A stretch of 6,202 bases of DNA from Candidatus Bathyarchaeota archaeon (GCA_030589055.1 JAUUWK010000067.1:1-6202); one strand, 5' to 3'; positions 1 through 5,865 are shown, counted from the first letter of the stretch. The notes: generated by a model not told the origin, from the letters alone. Numbers and translations are program-made.

Positions 1-13
1 ATCTTAGCGCGCG

Positions 14-63
14 TTTTTCCATGATGTATTTACTCGAGGGATTTTTTTCGTTGTTATTTTTTT
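14..63 (+). terminator. Oligo-T tracts, possible archaeal terminator
   Basis: Three T-runs lie close together on the + strand: T5 at 14-18, T7 at 42-48 and T7 at 57-63, the first directly after a GCGCGC stretch. Archaeal RNA polymerase terminates at such oligo-T tracts, so this may end a + strand transcript entering from the left, where the gene would be outside the window. It has the wrong polarity to terminate the integrase at 128-1147. No gene is visible in 1-127. Confidence 0.3.
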
Positions 64-73
64 GGTGCGAGCG
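62..73 (+). repeat. GC-rich direct repeat, copy 1
   Basis: The 12-mer TTGGTGCGAGCG occurs here and again at 1403-1414 in the same orientation, about 1.34 kb apart. In this copy it runs into three tandem GAGCG pentamers (69-83) and then GACGTGAGC, all in otherwise AT-rich DNA. It lies just past the 3' end of the integrase gene. It could be a boundary of the integrase/tRNA island or a copy of a small dispersed GC-rich repeat; the sequence alone does not decide. Confidence 0.5.
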
Positions 74-115
74 GAGCGGAGCGACGTGAGCAACAGTTTA
101 GAATGATTGATATAG

Positions 116-120
116 AAAAA
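116..120 (-). terminator. T5 tract after the integrase stop
   Basis: On the - strand a TCTCTTTTTC stretch begins a few bases after the integrase stop codon (128-130). A pyrimidine-rich T-run directly after a stop codon is a plausible archaeal terminator, but five T's is short. Confidence 0.25.
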
Positions 121-127
121 GAGAGGG

Positions 128-1147
128 TTATTTGCGTTTTCGGAATAGTTTATAACCGTCTATTTCTGTTACGTATTGGAAGGCTTTTTCTATTAGTTGC
201 GTTGCTTCTGTTATGTTTGTGGCTGTTTTGCAAGTGTAGTCTTCTTCTCCGCCTAGTGTTATGCCTCTTAGATAGTGCATTGTTGTTTCTAGTCTTTTGT
301 GTCTGAGGTGGCGCATTACTGCGATCTGGTCGAGTAATCGGTAATATAATTGTGCTCCCGAATAGTTCCTAAGATTTTTCATTGGAATCTTTCTTAGTTG
401 TGGTTGCTTCAAGTTGCTGGCTAATCTGTTTCTTACTCTACGCCAGATTTGACTCATTACCTTTGGTTTCGGGAAGGGTAAATCTTGGGGGTTCTTGGCT
501 ATATATTCTCGTAGCATTTCTGCTGTTTGTGCTTTAAGTTTGTAAGAGCCTGAAGCATGTCCTTTGCATCCTTCTACGCTGATAATTCCCTGTTCTGTGT
601 CTATGTCTTTGGCTTGTAGATTGTGGAGTTCTTGTCCTTCTAGTCCTGTTTCTGCTAGTATTGTGAATATTAGCGTGTATCTTCTTGTTGATGCGCTGAT
701 TATTTTAGTTACGTTCTCTTTTGTTGGGATTATGGGGGTTTTCTGTTCCCATTTGTATTTAGGTGCTGTCCATTGAATTCCTGTTGCTTTGCATAAACAG
801 TCGTAAGAGAATACAAGTTTAGATTTAGTGCCATTTGCTAATGGTTTTCCATTGTCTTCTCGTTTTGCGTTTGCGATGTATGTTTTTACTTCTTCGGGAT
901 TGTTCAAGTCTGCGTGTTTGCTCATGCGTGTTAGGATTTGAGATACGCTTTTAATCGTATTCTCTGCTTTGCCATTATTCTTAAGATTTATCAGTGTGTT
1001 AATGATAAGTTCTTTCTGTTTGGTAGATATGTTTGGGGGTCGTCGTCTAGTTAGAGTTTCTGTCTTTAATTTGGTAGGTATCCTAGTACAGATTCTCCTA
1101 GACTGGTCCAGGATACCAGCCTGGGGTGCTGGCGATCCGGGGTTCAA
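128..1147 (-). CDS. Archaeal tyrosine recombinase (integrase), degenerate active site
   Basis: Phage/XerA-type tyrosine recombinase of about 339 codons. Residues about 41-125 form the N-terminal SAM-like core-binding domain. Residues about 140-295 form the catalytic domain, ending with HKRLETTMHY, where H283 and Y292 match the late His and the nucleophilic Tyr. K195 and R260 (KNLR) are also present. Two catalytic positions are not: the box-I Arg of the usual TG(L/M)R motif is Glu (E170 in TGLEGQEL), and the His of HxxR is Lys (K257). The LGH motif reads LRH. The only ATG/GTG/TTG start before Met75 is a TTG at 1147, inside the antisense of the tRNA-Pro T-loop, so residues 1-38 are antisense tRNA and recognisable integrase sequence begins only near 1030, just outside the tRNA. 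The gene is therefore either 5'-truncated or starts unusually. The tail KLFRKRK is shared with the remnant at 1201-1431. The family is clear; activity is doubtful. Confidence 0.8.
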   Translation of the reverse strand: MNPGSPAPQAGILDQSRRICTRIPTKLKTETLTRRRPPNISTKQKELIINTLINLKNNGKAENTIKSVSQILTRMSKHADLNNPEEVKTYIANAKREDNGKPLANGTKSKLVFSYDCLCKATGIQWTAPKYKWEQKTPIIPTKENVTKIISASTRRYTLIFTILAETGLEGQELHNLQAKDIDTEQGIISVEGCKGHASGSYKLKAQTAEMLREYIAKNPQDLPFPKPKVMSQIWRRVRNRLASNLKQPQLRKIPMKNLRNYSGAQLYYRLLDQIAVMRHLRHKRLETTMHYLRGITLGGEEDYTCKTATNITEATQLIEKAFQYVTEIDGYKLFRKRK

Positions 1148-1165
1148 ATCCCCGCGACCCCACCA
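1036..1165 (+). tRNA. tRNA-Pro (anticodon GGG), intron in the D-loop
   Basis: Acceptor strand GGGGTCG (1036-1042) pairs perfectly with CGACCCC (1155-1161); A73 is 1162 and CCA (1163-1165) is encoded. The 5' D-stem GTCT with A14 G15 is at 1045-1050 and its partner GGAT is at 1111-1114. The anticodon stem is CCAGC/GCTGG (1116-1120, 1128-1132) around loop CTGGGGT with anticodon GGG at 1123-1125. The variable loop is CGATC, and the T-arm is CGGGG-TTCAAAT-CCCCG (1138-1154). T8, A14, G18G19, A21, the G15-C48 pair, T54T55C56 and A58 are all in place. The cloverleaf only closes if 51 nt between D-loop positions 17 and 17a are removed. No clear TATA element was found upstream, where the DNA is integrase coding sequence. 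Proline identity rests on the anticodon. The 3' half is near certain; the 5' half depends on the intron model. Confidence 0.85.
1053..1103 (+). other. tRNA intron with relaxed bulge-helix-bulge ends
   Basis: This 51-nt insertion lies in the D-loop. CTAG (1047-1050) pairs with CTAG (1098-1101) as a 4-bp central helix. It is flanked by a 3-nt bulge TTA (1051-1053) on the 5' side and ACT (1102-1104) on the 3' side. An inner helix follows: GAG/CTC (1054-1056, 1095-1097), a TT/TT internal loop, TCTGT/ACAGA (1059-1063, 1088-1092), and a TAGG/CCTA hairpin (1075-1085). Cutting both bulges after the second base, as archaeal splicing endonuclease does, joins T1052 to T1104 and gives the D-loop AGTTTGGTCCA. 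The outer exon-exon helix is weak, so this is a relaxed motif, as seen at non-anticodon intron sites in Thermoproteota. Because CTAG is duplicated, the boundary could slide by a few bases without changing the 51-nt length. Confidence 0.7.
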
Positions 1166-1402
1166 GTAATCCCCCCGGGGACAGTGAGATCATTGTGGGG
1201 CTACTTTCGCTTCCGAAACAGCTTTTTGGCGTCCATATCAGTGACGAATTCAAACCCGCTTTCAACGAGTTCTTTAGCCTCCTTAATTGTCTCAGCAACC
1301 TTGCAGGTGAACTCGTCGTCCCTAAAGTCCATCAGCTGTGCATATTTCATTGTGTTTTGTATGGATTTGTGGCCGAGAAGCTGTTTCACATATAGAATGT
1401 CC

Positions 1403-1414
1403 TTGGTGCGAGCG
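1403..1414 (+). repeat. GC-rich direct repeat, copy 2
   Basis: Second copy of TTGGTGCGAGCG (first at 62-73). Here it runs into a perfect 14-bp palindrome, GAGCGCGCGCGCTC (1410-1423), followed by CGCTT. The repeat falls exactly where integrase similarity ends in the remnant at 1201-1431, so it is either a break point or an insertion. Confidence 0.5.
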
Positions 1415-1423
1415 CGCGCGCTC
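1410..1423. repeat. 14-bp perfect palindrome inside the integrase remnant
   Basis: GAGCGCGCGCGCTC is its own reverse complement. It is far richer in G+C than its surroundings. It forms most of an apparent 18-nt block (about 1408-1425) that separates the codons for HK from those for TKDIL in the remnant and adds six codons (RSARAR) without shifting the frame. Confidence 0.6.
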
Positions 1424-1467
1424 CGCTTATGAACAAGATTTGAACAGGACTGGTTACCAACAGAATA

Positions 1468-2865
1468 TTAAACGCCAACTACTCTTACTTCTTCTACACG
1501 AAGCGACGGCACCACTGCATTCGCAAACTGTTTTGAATCTTTACCTATTCCAGAGAGTTGCGTAAGCCAGTTGAAAGCAACGCCAGAAACCATACCAGTC
1601 TTTATTGGATATTGTATCTCCCCGTTTTGTATGTAAAACGCGCGGGAAAGCTGCGTGCTGATCACTCCGGAACCTGGTTGAGCGAAGCCAGCCATAGACT
1701 CGACTAGAACACCTTTCCGGATTTCAGATACCAACTCTTCCTTTGTCTCATCTCCCGGTTGAATGATTAGATTTGATGGATAAGTCTCCGGTTTCGCTCT
1801 GTAACCGTTGCCAACAATCGCACGAATCATGCTAAATCCGCTGGGAAAACGTGATGCATTTCCTGTGTTTCTCATTTTTAAAGCATTTGCGGAAGTGGTG
1901 TCATGAAGAAAACTTTCAAGTTTTCCTTTTCTCAGCAAAATAGTCTTTTGAGAAGAACAACCCTCATCATCAAAACTCCTAGAAGCAAAACCCTCCTTGA
2001 GAATAGCATTATCCGTTATCGTCAAATCCTCAGATGCCACCATCTGCCCAAGTTTTCCAGTCCAAGCAGAACGCCCGGCAACTACGTTTTCACCTTTTAA
2101 AGCATCAACCAGCACATTAAACAGTTGATATGAAACTGCTTCAGGCCCAAAAACCACCGTACCTTGAAACTTTTTTGTAGGTTGCGGCTTGAACATTTCG
2201 ATGACCATTTTTCCAACGTTCTTTCCAACCTTTTCAGGCTTTAGATCTGCTGTGCGACTAAATATTGCGTCGTAACAGCTACCTGTCACTTCACGCTTTT
2301 GTTCACCGCTTGCGCCAAGATATATCATGGCTTTGGTTCCCTTTTCTTCAAAATCTACTCCTGAAGTATTTGCAATCCCTCGCCAGCCACACTCGAAATT
2401 TACACGTCCATCTTTGGCTATAACACGTTGGTCAAAGTCTTCAGCAGCTCTTATCATCCTGTTTGCGATATCGATTCCTTCTTCAACGTTTATTTCAGCA
2501 ATCCGAGAATCATATAATCCCTCAACTTTTGGCGGCTTACATACTTTTGGAAGAGCAAAGTCAGGCACTTTTGAACTCACTCGGGCAAGGGCAAACGCTT
2601 TTTCCGCAGCCTCTAAAACAGCCTTTTCACTCAAGGTATTCGTACACGCAAACCCCACCTTATTGTCTGCAACAACAACTCGAAAACCCACACCAGAATC
2701 ATCAACCCTGTTTTGCGTATGAATCTCGGAATTCCTGATCACAATCTCAGTCGTCTGAGCGCTCATGAAAAACGCTTCAGCATGCACTATATCCTTCTTT
2801 TCAAGTACTCTAATGGTTTTGTGGACCAGATCGCTTAGTAAACCCCAGCCTTTGTCCAAACTCAT
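1468..2865 (-). CDS. tldE: TldE/PmbA family protein, non-catalytic partner of TldD
   Basis: About 465 residues, close to the usual 440-460 of the family. TldE (PmbA) is the non-metal-binding subunit of the TldD/TldE protease, a cytoplasmic complex that in bacteria threads unfolded peptides, matures microcin B17 and degrades CcdA. The archaeal substrate is generally unknown. The N-terminal region has the pattern ISxRxSxIxxxxRxDxxGVGxRV in diverged form (EIVIRNSEIHTQ, then GVGFRVV). The C-terminal half has typical PmbA signatures such as SFDDEGCSSQKT and FLHDTTSANAL. Where TldD has HEAIGH, this protein has EAVSYQL, so no zinc site is expected. I chose ATG 2865 because GGGAGG (2874-2879) sits 8 nt upstream and the gap to the tldD stop is 4 nt. 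An in-frame TTG at 2889 would overlap tldD and has no comparable support. The two genes are translationally linked and presumably form one operon. Confidence 0.93.
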   Translation of the reverse strand: MSLDKGWGLLSDLVHKTIRVLEKKDIVHAEAFFMSAQTTEIVIRNSEIHTQNRVDDSGVGFRVVVADNKVGFACTNTLSEKAVLEAAEKAFALARVSSKVPDFALPKVCKPPKVEGLYDSRIAEINVEEGIDIANRMIRAAEDFDQRVIAKDGRVNFECGWRGIANTSGVDFEEKGTKAMIYLGASGEQKREVTGSCYDAIFSRTADLKPEKVGKNVGKMVIEMFKPQPTKKFQGTVVFGPEAVSYQLFNVLVDALKGENVVAGRSAWTGKLGQMVASEDLTITDNAILKEGFASRSFDDEGCSSQKTILLRKGKLESFLHDTTSANALKMRNTGNASRFPSGFSMIRAIVGNGYRAKPETYPSNLIIQPGDETKEELVSEIRKGVLVESMAGFAQPGSGVISTQLSRAFYIQNGEIQYPIKTGMVSGVAFNWLTQLSGIGKDSKQFANAVVPSLRVEEVRVVGV

Positions 2866-2869
2866 GTAT

Positions 2870-4264
2870 CTAGCCTCCCATTCCTCCAACCATTATTTCG
2901 CAACGAATCGCAGGAACCACCCGACCCTGAACAGCAAACTGAGATTTCCCGCACGCACCCGGACGAAGAACAACCTTTTTGCCAACGGCATCTATGGTTT
3001 TAAAAACTTCGATAGCATTGCCAGCCACGTTTGCACCACGCAACTCTTCACATAGTCTGCCACGCTGTATCCGCTTGGCACTTTGAAAACCAAATGTGAA
3101 ATCGGCATTTACATCTGCTTGACCGCCAAAAGTTCCTTTAAGAAACAAGCCTTCCTTAACGTCTTCAATCATCTCCTCCAATGAACGGTCGCCAGCTTCA
3201 ATGCCGATGTTAGTTTGCCTAATTAAAGGCTCAACACTGTAATCCCAAGCATGAGAATTGCCCGTTGGAGATACACGAGCAATTGCAGCGCTTGTTCTGT
3301 CGTGCATAAGCGACCTTAGTACTCCATTCTCAATGAGAACCGTACGTTTGCACTCAACTCCCTCATCATCGTACGCGAAATAGCCCAGACCACCCCGCAC
3401 ACGACCATCATCGTAAATCGTTACAAGTTTAGAGGAGACAAGTTCTCCGATGCGATTGCCAAAGCCTCCGCCGGCCATAGCCAAATCTGCTTCCAACGGA
3501 TGCCCAATTGCTTCATGAAGCAAAGTCGCACACAAAGTTGGATGTATAACCACACGAAACTTTCCAGAAGGCGGTGCCTTCACACTTAGAAGCCTGACTG
3601 CTTTTTCTGCAACAGTCTTTCCCAAGGAGTATGGTGAAGTCTTGTCGAAGAGTTCGAACCCGCCAGTGTGACCAAGATTTTCTGAAGCGGGACAAAAGAG
3701 ACCGTTGCTTTTCGCTATTACGTCGACAAATAACAACACTCGTGAGATGTTTTGATGGATGCGGGATCCTTCTGAACTTAGGAAATATTTGTCGTCTTCT
3801 ATGCTGATGTACGTTGCCTTGACATCTGCAACTTGTGGTCCAGCCTCTTTTGCACCTTTGTAAGCTTCTAAAGGAATCTCCACTATGTCTTCAGCTGAAA
3901 AATTTCGAAGCGGTTTCTTGACAGGTATTGACACATCCGCTGTCACTTTTTTAACAGGTTCAAACATCATTTTATGCTGTTTCAGCTTCGAAGAAGCCTT
4001 AGCCAGTTCTAAGGCGTTCTCTAACGTTTGCTTTACACTTTCAGATTCAAGCATGTTAGTTGAGCTGAACCCCCATGATTTGTTGTCAAAAAAAACTCTA
4101 ACGCCGATACCATTCAAGGAATTTTTAGAAAAATCTTCGATAACGCCATTCTTGACCGTGCAAGTTGTCATTACTCGTTTTTGACCACGTAACTGCACCG
4201 AATCCGCTTGGCTTACAATTCTTGTCTGGAAACATCTTTCTAAGCTTTCAAATATCGCAATCAA
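2870..4264 (-). CDS. tldD: TldD metalloprotease, catalytic subunit
   Basis: 464 residues, matching the family length (E. coli TldD is about 480). TldD is the zinc-bearing half of the TldD/TldE heterodimer and cleaves unfolded or modified peptides inside the central cavity. The metal site is visible: HEAIGH at 250-255 supplies two His and the catalytic Glu, and the third ligand is C438 in RPGACGKSQ. Other family signatures are YFAYDDEGVECKRTVLIENG and LMHDRTSAA. The first 30 residues are less conserved. No ATG lies in frame upstream before a stop at 4301, so TTG 4264 is the best start. GGAG touches this codon directly, too close for a normal Shine-Dalgarno, which fits a very short leader driven by the TATA-like element at 4291-4302. 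First gene of the tldD-tldE pair, transcribed away from the aminopeptidase gene. Confidence 0.95.
   Translation of the reverse strand: MIAIFESLERCFQTRIVSQADSVQLRGQKRVMTTCTVKNGVIEDFSKNSLNGIGVRVFFDNKSWGFSSTNMLESESVKQTLENALELAKASSKLKQHKMMFEPVKKVTADVSIPVKKPLRNFSAEDIVEIPLEAYKGAKEAGPQVADVKATYISIEDDKYFLSSEGSRIHQNISRVLLFVDVIAKSNGLFCPASENLGHTGGFELFDKTSPYSLGKTVAEKAVRLLSVKAPPSGKFRVVIHPTLCATLLHEAIGHPLEADLAMAGGGFGNRIGELVSSKLVTIYDDGRVRGGLGYFAYDDEGVECKRTVLIENGVLRSLMHDRTSAAIARVSPTGNSHAWDYSVEPLIRQTNIGIEAGDRSLEEMIEDVKEGLFLKGTFGGQADVNADFTFGFQSAKRIQRGRLCEELRGANVAGNAIEVFKTIDAVGKKVVLRPGACGKSQFAVQGRVVPAIRCEIMVGGMGG
2874..2879 (-). promoter_or_regulatory. Shine-Dalgarno GGGAGG for tldE
   Basis: On the - strand GGGAGG lies 8 nt before the ATG at 2865 and within the last codons of tldD. 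It decides the tldE start in favour of this ATG over the upstream TTG at 2889 and suggests coupled translation. Confidence 0.7.
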
Positions 4265-4290
4265 CTCCGTGATTGCATTAGTGAAACAGG

Positions 4291-4302
4291 AATTAATAAA
4301 TT
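4291..4302 (-). promoter_or_regulatory. TATA-like element for the tldD-tldE operon
   Basis: The - strand reads AATTTATTAATT, an A/T-only 12-mer resembling an archaeal TATA box. Its centre lies about 32 nt before the TTG at 4264. With initiation about 25 nt downstream of the box, the leader would be only a few bases long, in agreement with the lack of a spaced Shine-Dalgarno sequence. Confidence 0.45.
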
Positions 4303-4482
4303 AAGATGTGTAAGCTTTGCTCCACCTTTTTTTGAATAACGGACGAACTTCATCGCTCATGAGTAGTGTGCACGCGCCACATTGAAATTCCAATCAGCTA
4401 CAGTTGATTAAAGGTAATTCCGTTCTCAATTTTTGTTTCAAATGTTGCCCTACCCAAATGATGTATTTTTTACTAATTGCTT
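4303..4482. other. Non-coding part of the divergent intergenic region
   Basis: No convincing gene was found here. A reading frame open from a TTG at 4433 into the aminopeptidase gene has no family similarity over its first 40 codons. There is a T7 run at 4327-4333 on the + strand but no + strand gene ends nearby. The stretch separates the tldD and aminopeptidase promoters. Confidence 0.5.
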
Positions 4483-4550
4483 TGTCACAGTTGATGTAAA
4501 CTTTTTAAACTGTCACATTGTTAGCGTTAATGAAAGCAAAGCTTGTGACA
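4483..4550 (+). promoter_or_regulatory. Aminopeptidase promoter with three TGTCACA-type motifs
   Basis: A TATA-like TTTTTAAA (4502-4509) preceded by an A-rich BRE-like stretch lies about 45 nt before the ATG at 4553, giving an expected leader of about 20 nt. The heptamer TGTCACA occurs at 4483-4489 and 4511-4517, on either side of the TATA element, and its reverse complement TGTGACA lies at 4544-4550, three bases before the start codon. The first two sites also form an imperfect inverted repeat (GTCACAGTT 4484-4492 with AACTGTCAC 4508-4516, 8 of 9 pairing). This could be an operator; the binding protein is unknown. Confidence 0.4.
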
Positions 4551-4552
4551 TT

Positions 4553-5461
4553 ATGAATGGTTTTGACGAAGAAGCTGTCCGGAAATTCAGGTTCTCTGGA
4601 AAGATTCTTCGTGAAACACGTGAAGAAATGAAACACTTTGTTCGTGAAGACATGCTCATAATTGAAATTTGCGAAAGAGCTGAAAGTCTTATCAGGGAAA
4701 AAGGTGGAAAACCAGCGTTTCCATGCAATGTTTCGATAAACGAAATAGCAGCACATTATACGTCTCCACCCGATGACAAAAAAAGAATTCCCGGAAAATC
4801 CGTAGTTAAGGTGGACCTAGGCGTTCACGTTGATGGTTATTTAACTGACACTGCAGTCACGATATGCTTCAACCCAGAATATAAAAGTCTTGTGGAAACG
4901 GCTGAACAAGCCTTGAAAGTGGCAATAAATAGTATACATCCGGGAATTTCAACTTCAAAACTTGGCCCAATAATCGAGAAAACCATAAAATCCCGCGGCT
5001 TCAAACCAATCTCAAACTTGACCGGGCATCAGATTGGACGATACCTCGTGCACGCTGGCACGTCCATACCTAATGTTTCACACATATCGTTTTTTTCAAA
5101 AATCAAGCTAGGCGGAATCTACGCTATTGAACCATTCGTAACATTGCCAAACGCCATAGGCAAGGTTGAAAACGGCGAAGAAATCACAATCTTCAGCTTT
5201 CTCAAACGCAGATCATTAGAGAACTCGTATGCAAAACAGCTTCTGAAACACATCGAAAAAACATTTAGAACATTGCCTTTCGCTGAACGTTGGCTACAAA
5301 ATGTTGTGCCAAAAAAACATTACCATGAAGCCTTCCAAGAACTCTTATCCTCAAAAACCCTTAAGGGTTATCCTATATTCATCGAAGCCAGCAGAAAACC
5401 AGTGGCTCAGGCTGAACATACCATTATGATAGTTGAGGATGGATGCACTGTCTTAACTTAG
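4553..5461 (+). CDS. map: Methionine aminopeptidase, type II (archaeal)
   Basis: 302 residues, matching archaeal MetAPs of about 295. It removes the initiator Met from nascent cytoplasmic proteins. The five metal ligands of the pita-bread fold are all visible, numbered from this ATG: D88 (VDLGVH), D99 (YLTDTAVT), H159 (TGHQIG), E193 (AIEPF) and E288 (AQAEHT). The substrate-contacting His residues are H68 (EIAAHYT) and H167 (LVHAGTSIPN). The type II insert is present between the His and the last Glu (about residues 220-270). The ATG at 4553 is chosen because the family N-terminus begins with a helix like EEAVRKFRFSGKI right after it. GTGA lies a few bases upstream as a weak ribosome-binding site. 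Divergent from tldD and convergent with the membrane protein gene, whose stop codon it overlaps by 4 nt. Confidence 0.95.
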   Translation: MNGFDEEAVRKFRFSGKILRETREEMKHFVREDMLIIEICERAESLIREKGGKPAFPCNVSINEIAAHYTSPPDDKKRIPGKSVVKVDLGVHVDGYLTDTAVTICFNPEYKSLVETAEQALKVAINSIHPGISTSKLGPIIEKTIKSRGFKPISNLTGHQIGRYLVHAGTSIPNVSHISFFSKIKLGGIYAIEPFVTLPNAIGKVENGEEITIFSFLKRRSLENSYAKQLLKHIEKTFRTLPFAERWLQNVVPKKHYHEAFQELLSSKTLKGYPIFIEASRKPVAQAEHTIMIVEDGCTVLT

Positions 5462-5865
5462 AAAAACGTTTTCTCCCTTTTCTCTTTAACTTCTCTGTAA
5501 ATCGCTGTTATCAACATGTTCTCATTGCATTTCTGGCATGAATCAACCTCTTTAAAGACATAATCTCCACGTTGGAACTCTCGAATGTTCTTGAAACCGC
5601 ATTTTCCGCATTCAATGGTAGTTGTTATGGGTGGAGCCTTTATGCTTAAACGTTTTATTCTTTTTCTTGTTTGAAGCAGCACATAAGCAGATAAAGCCAT
5701 ACCCAAAAACCCTATCAGTAACAGATAATATGCCGCGATGTCATTGGAACCGAAAATATTAACGGCTAGAACAAGGGCGGTTAAGGATAGTGCCAAGGCC
5801 ATGAATATCACCAGCAATACAAACGACGAAATTTTGGTTGTTGCAGATGACGAGGTATTACTCAT
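5458..5865 (-). CDS. Small two-helix membrane protein with C-terminal zinc ribbon
   Basis: 135 residues, function not recognised. After a short Ser/Thr-rich N-terminus there are two hydrophobic segments (about residues 13-38 and 43-64), then a basic stretch QTRKRIKR. This places the C-terminal domain in the cytoplasm by the positive-inside rule. That domain has two CxxC pairs (C86/C89 in CGKCGFKN and C110/C113 in CQKCN), the pattern of a four-Cys zinc ribbon, and ends in a charged tail. AGGAG (5875-5879) lies 9 nt before the ATG and overlaps the stop of the preceding DUF1512-like gene, 12 nt upstream, so the two form an operon. Similar membrane-anchored zinc ribbons occur in many archaea with no assigned role. 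Its last codons contain a perfect AAAACGTTTT palindrome (5463-5472) at the junction with the aminopeptidase gene. Confidence 0.85.
   Translation of the reverse strand: MSNTSSSATTKISSFVLLVIFMALALSLTALVLAVNIFGSNDIAAYYLLLIGFLGMALSAYVLLQTRKRIKRLSIKAPPITTTIECGKCGFKNIREFQRGDYVFKEVDSCQKCNENMLITAIYREVKEKREKTFF

Larger units (their letters stand above)
1201..1431 (-). pseudogene. C-terminal remnant of a second tyrosine recombinase
   Basis: Only the end of an archaeal integrase remains: TKDILYVKQLLGHKSIQNTM, then KYAQL and a tail ending KLFRKRK. It carries the late catalytic His (LLGHK) and the nucleophilic Tyr (MKY) but neither the first Arg nor the HxxR box. The frame stays open leftwards in the protein through HK-RSARAR-TKDIL to the tldE stop codon, but nothing before HK resembles an integrase. 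The GTG at 1389 lies inside the conserved motif and is not a real start. The fragment closely follows the usual archaeal integrase consensus, more so than the longer gene at 128-1147, with which it shares the last seven residues. It lies 35 nt past the 3' end of the tRNA, the usual place for an integrase left by a tRNA-targeting element. It is a relic and not expected to act. Confidence 0.75.

Noticed and set aside
21..31. Shared 11-mer ATGATGTATTT at 21-31 and 4458-4468, resembling a C box
   Set aside because: No matching D box (CTGA) or guide arrangement is visible near either copy, and an AT-rich 11-mer can recur by chance in AT-rich DNA.
1098..1165. The 3' part of the tRNA as a bare attachment-site copy (attR) rather than a whole gene
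   Set aside because: The upstream segment 1036-1050 supplies a perfect 7-bp acceptor strand, correct positions 8-15 and a D-stem partner, which a chance flank would not. The bulge-helix-bulge ends support one interrupted gene.
1201..1389. A separate 62-residue protein starting at GTG 1389
   Set aside because: The GTG is the conserved Val codon inside the integrase motif DILYVKQLLGH; similarity continues upstream of it, so this is a gene remnant and not a small gene.
2327..2722. 131-codon open frame on the + strand within tldE
   Set aside because: It lies entirely antisense to a well-supported gene, has no recognisable features and is a frame shadow. The same applies to the other antisense frames in tldD, tldE, map and the right-end operon.
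2866..2889. Earlier TTG start for tldE overlapping the end of tldD
   Set aside because: The ATG at 2865 has a well-placed GGGAGG and usual operon spacing; the extra eight residues are not typical of the family.
4433..4552. A 40-codon N-terminal extension of the aminopeptidase from a TTG
   Set aside because: It has no similarity to the family, covers the likely promoter, and the ATG at 4553 gives the usual archaeal length.
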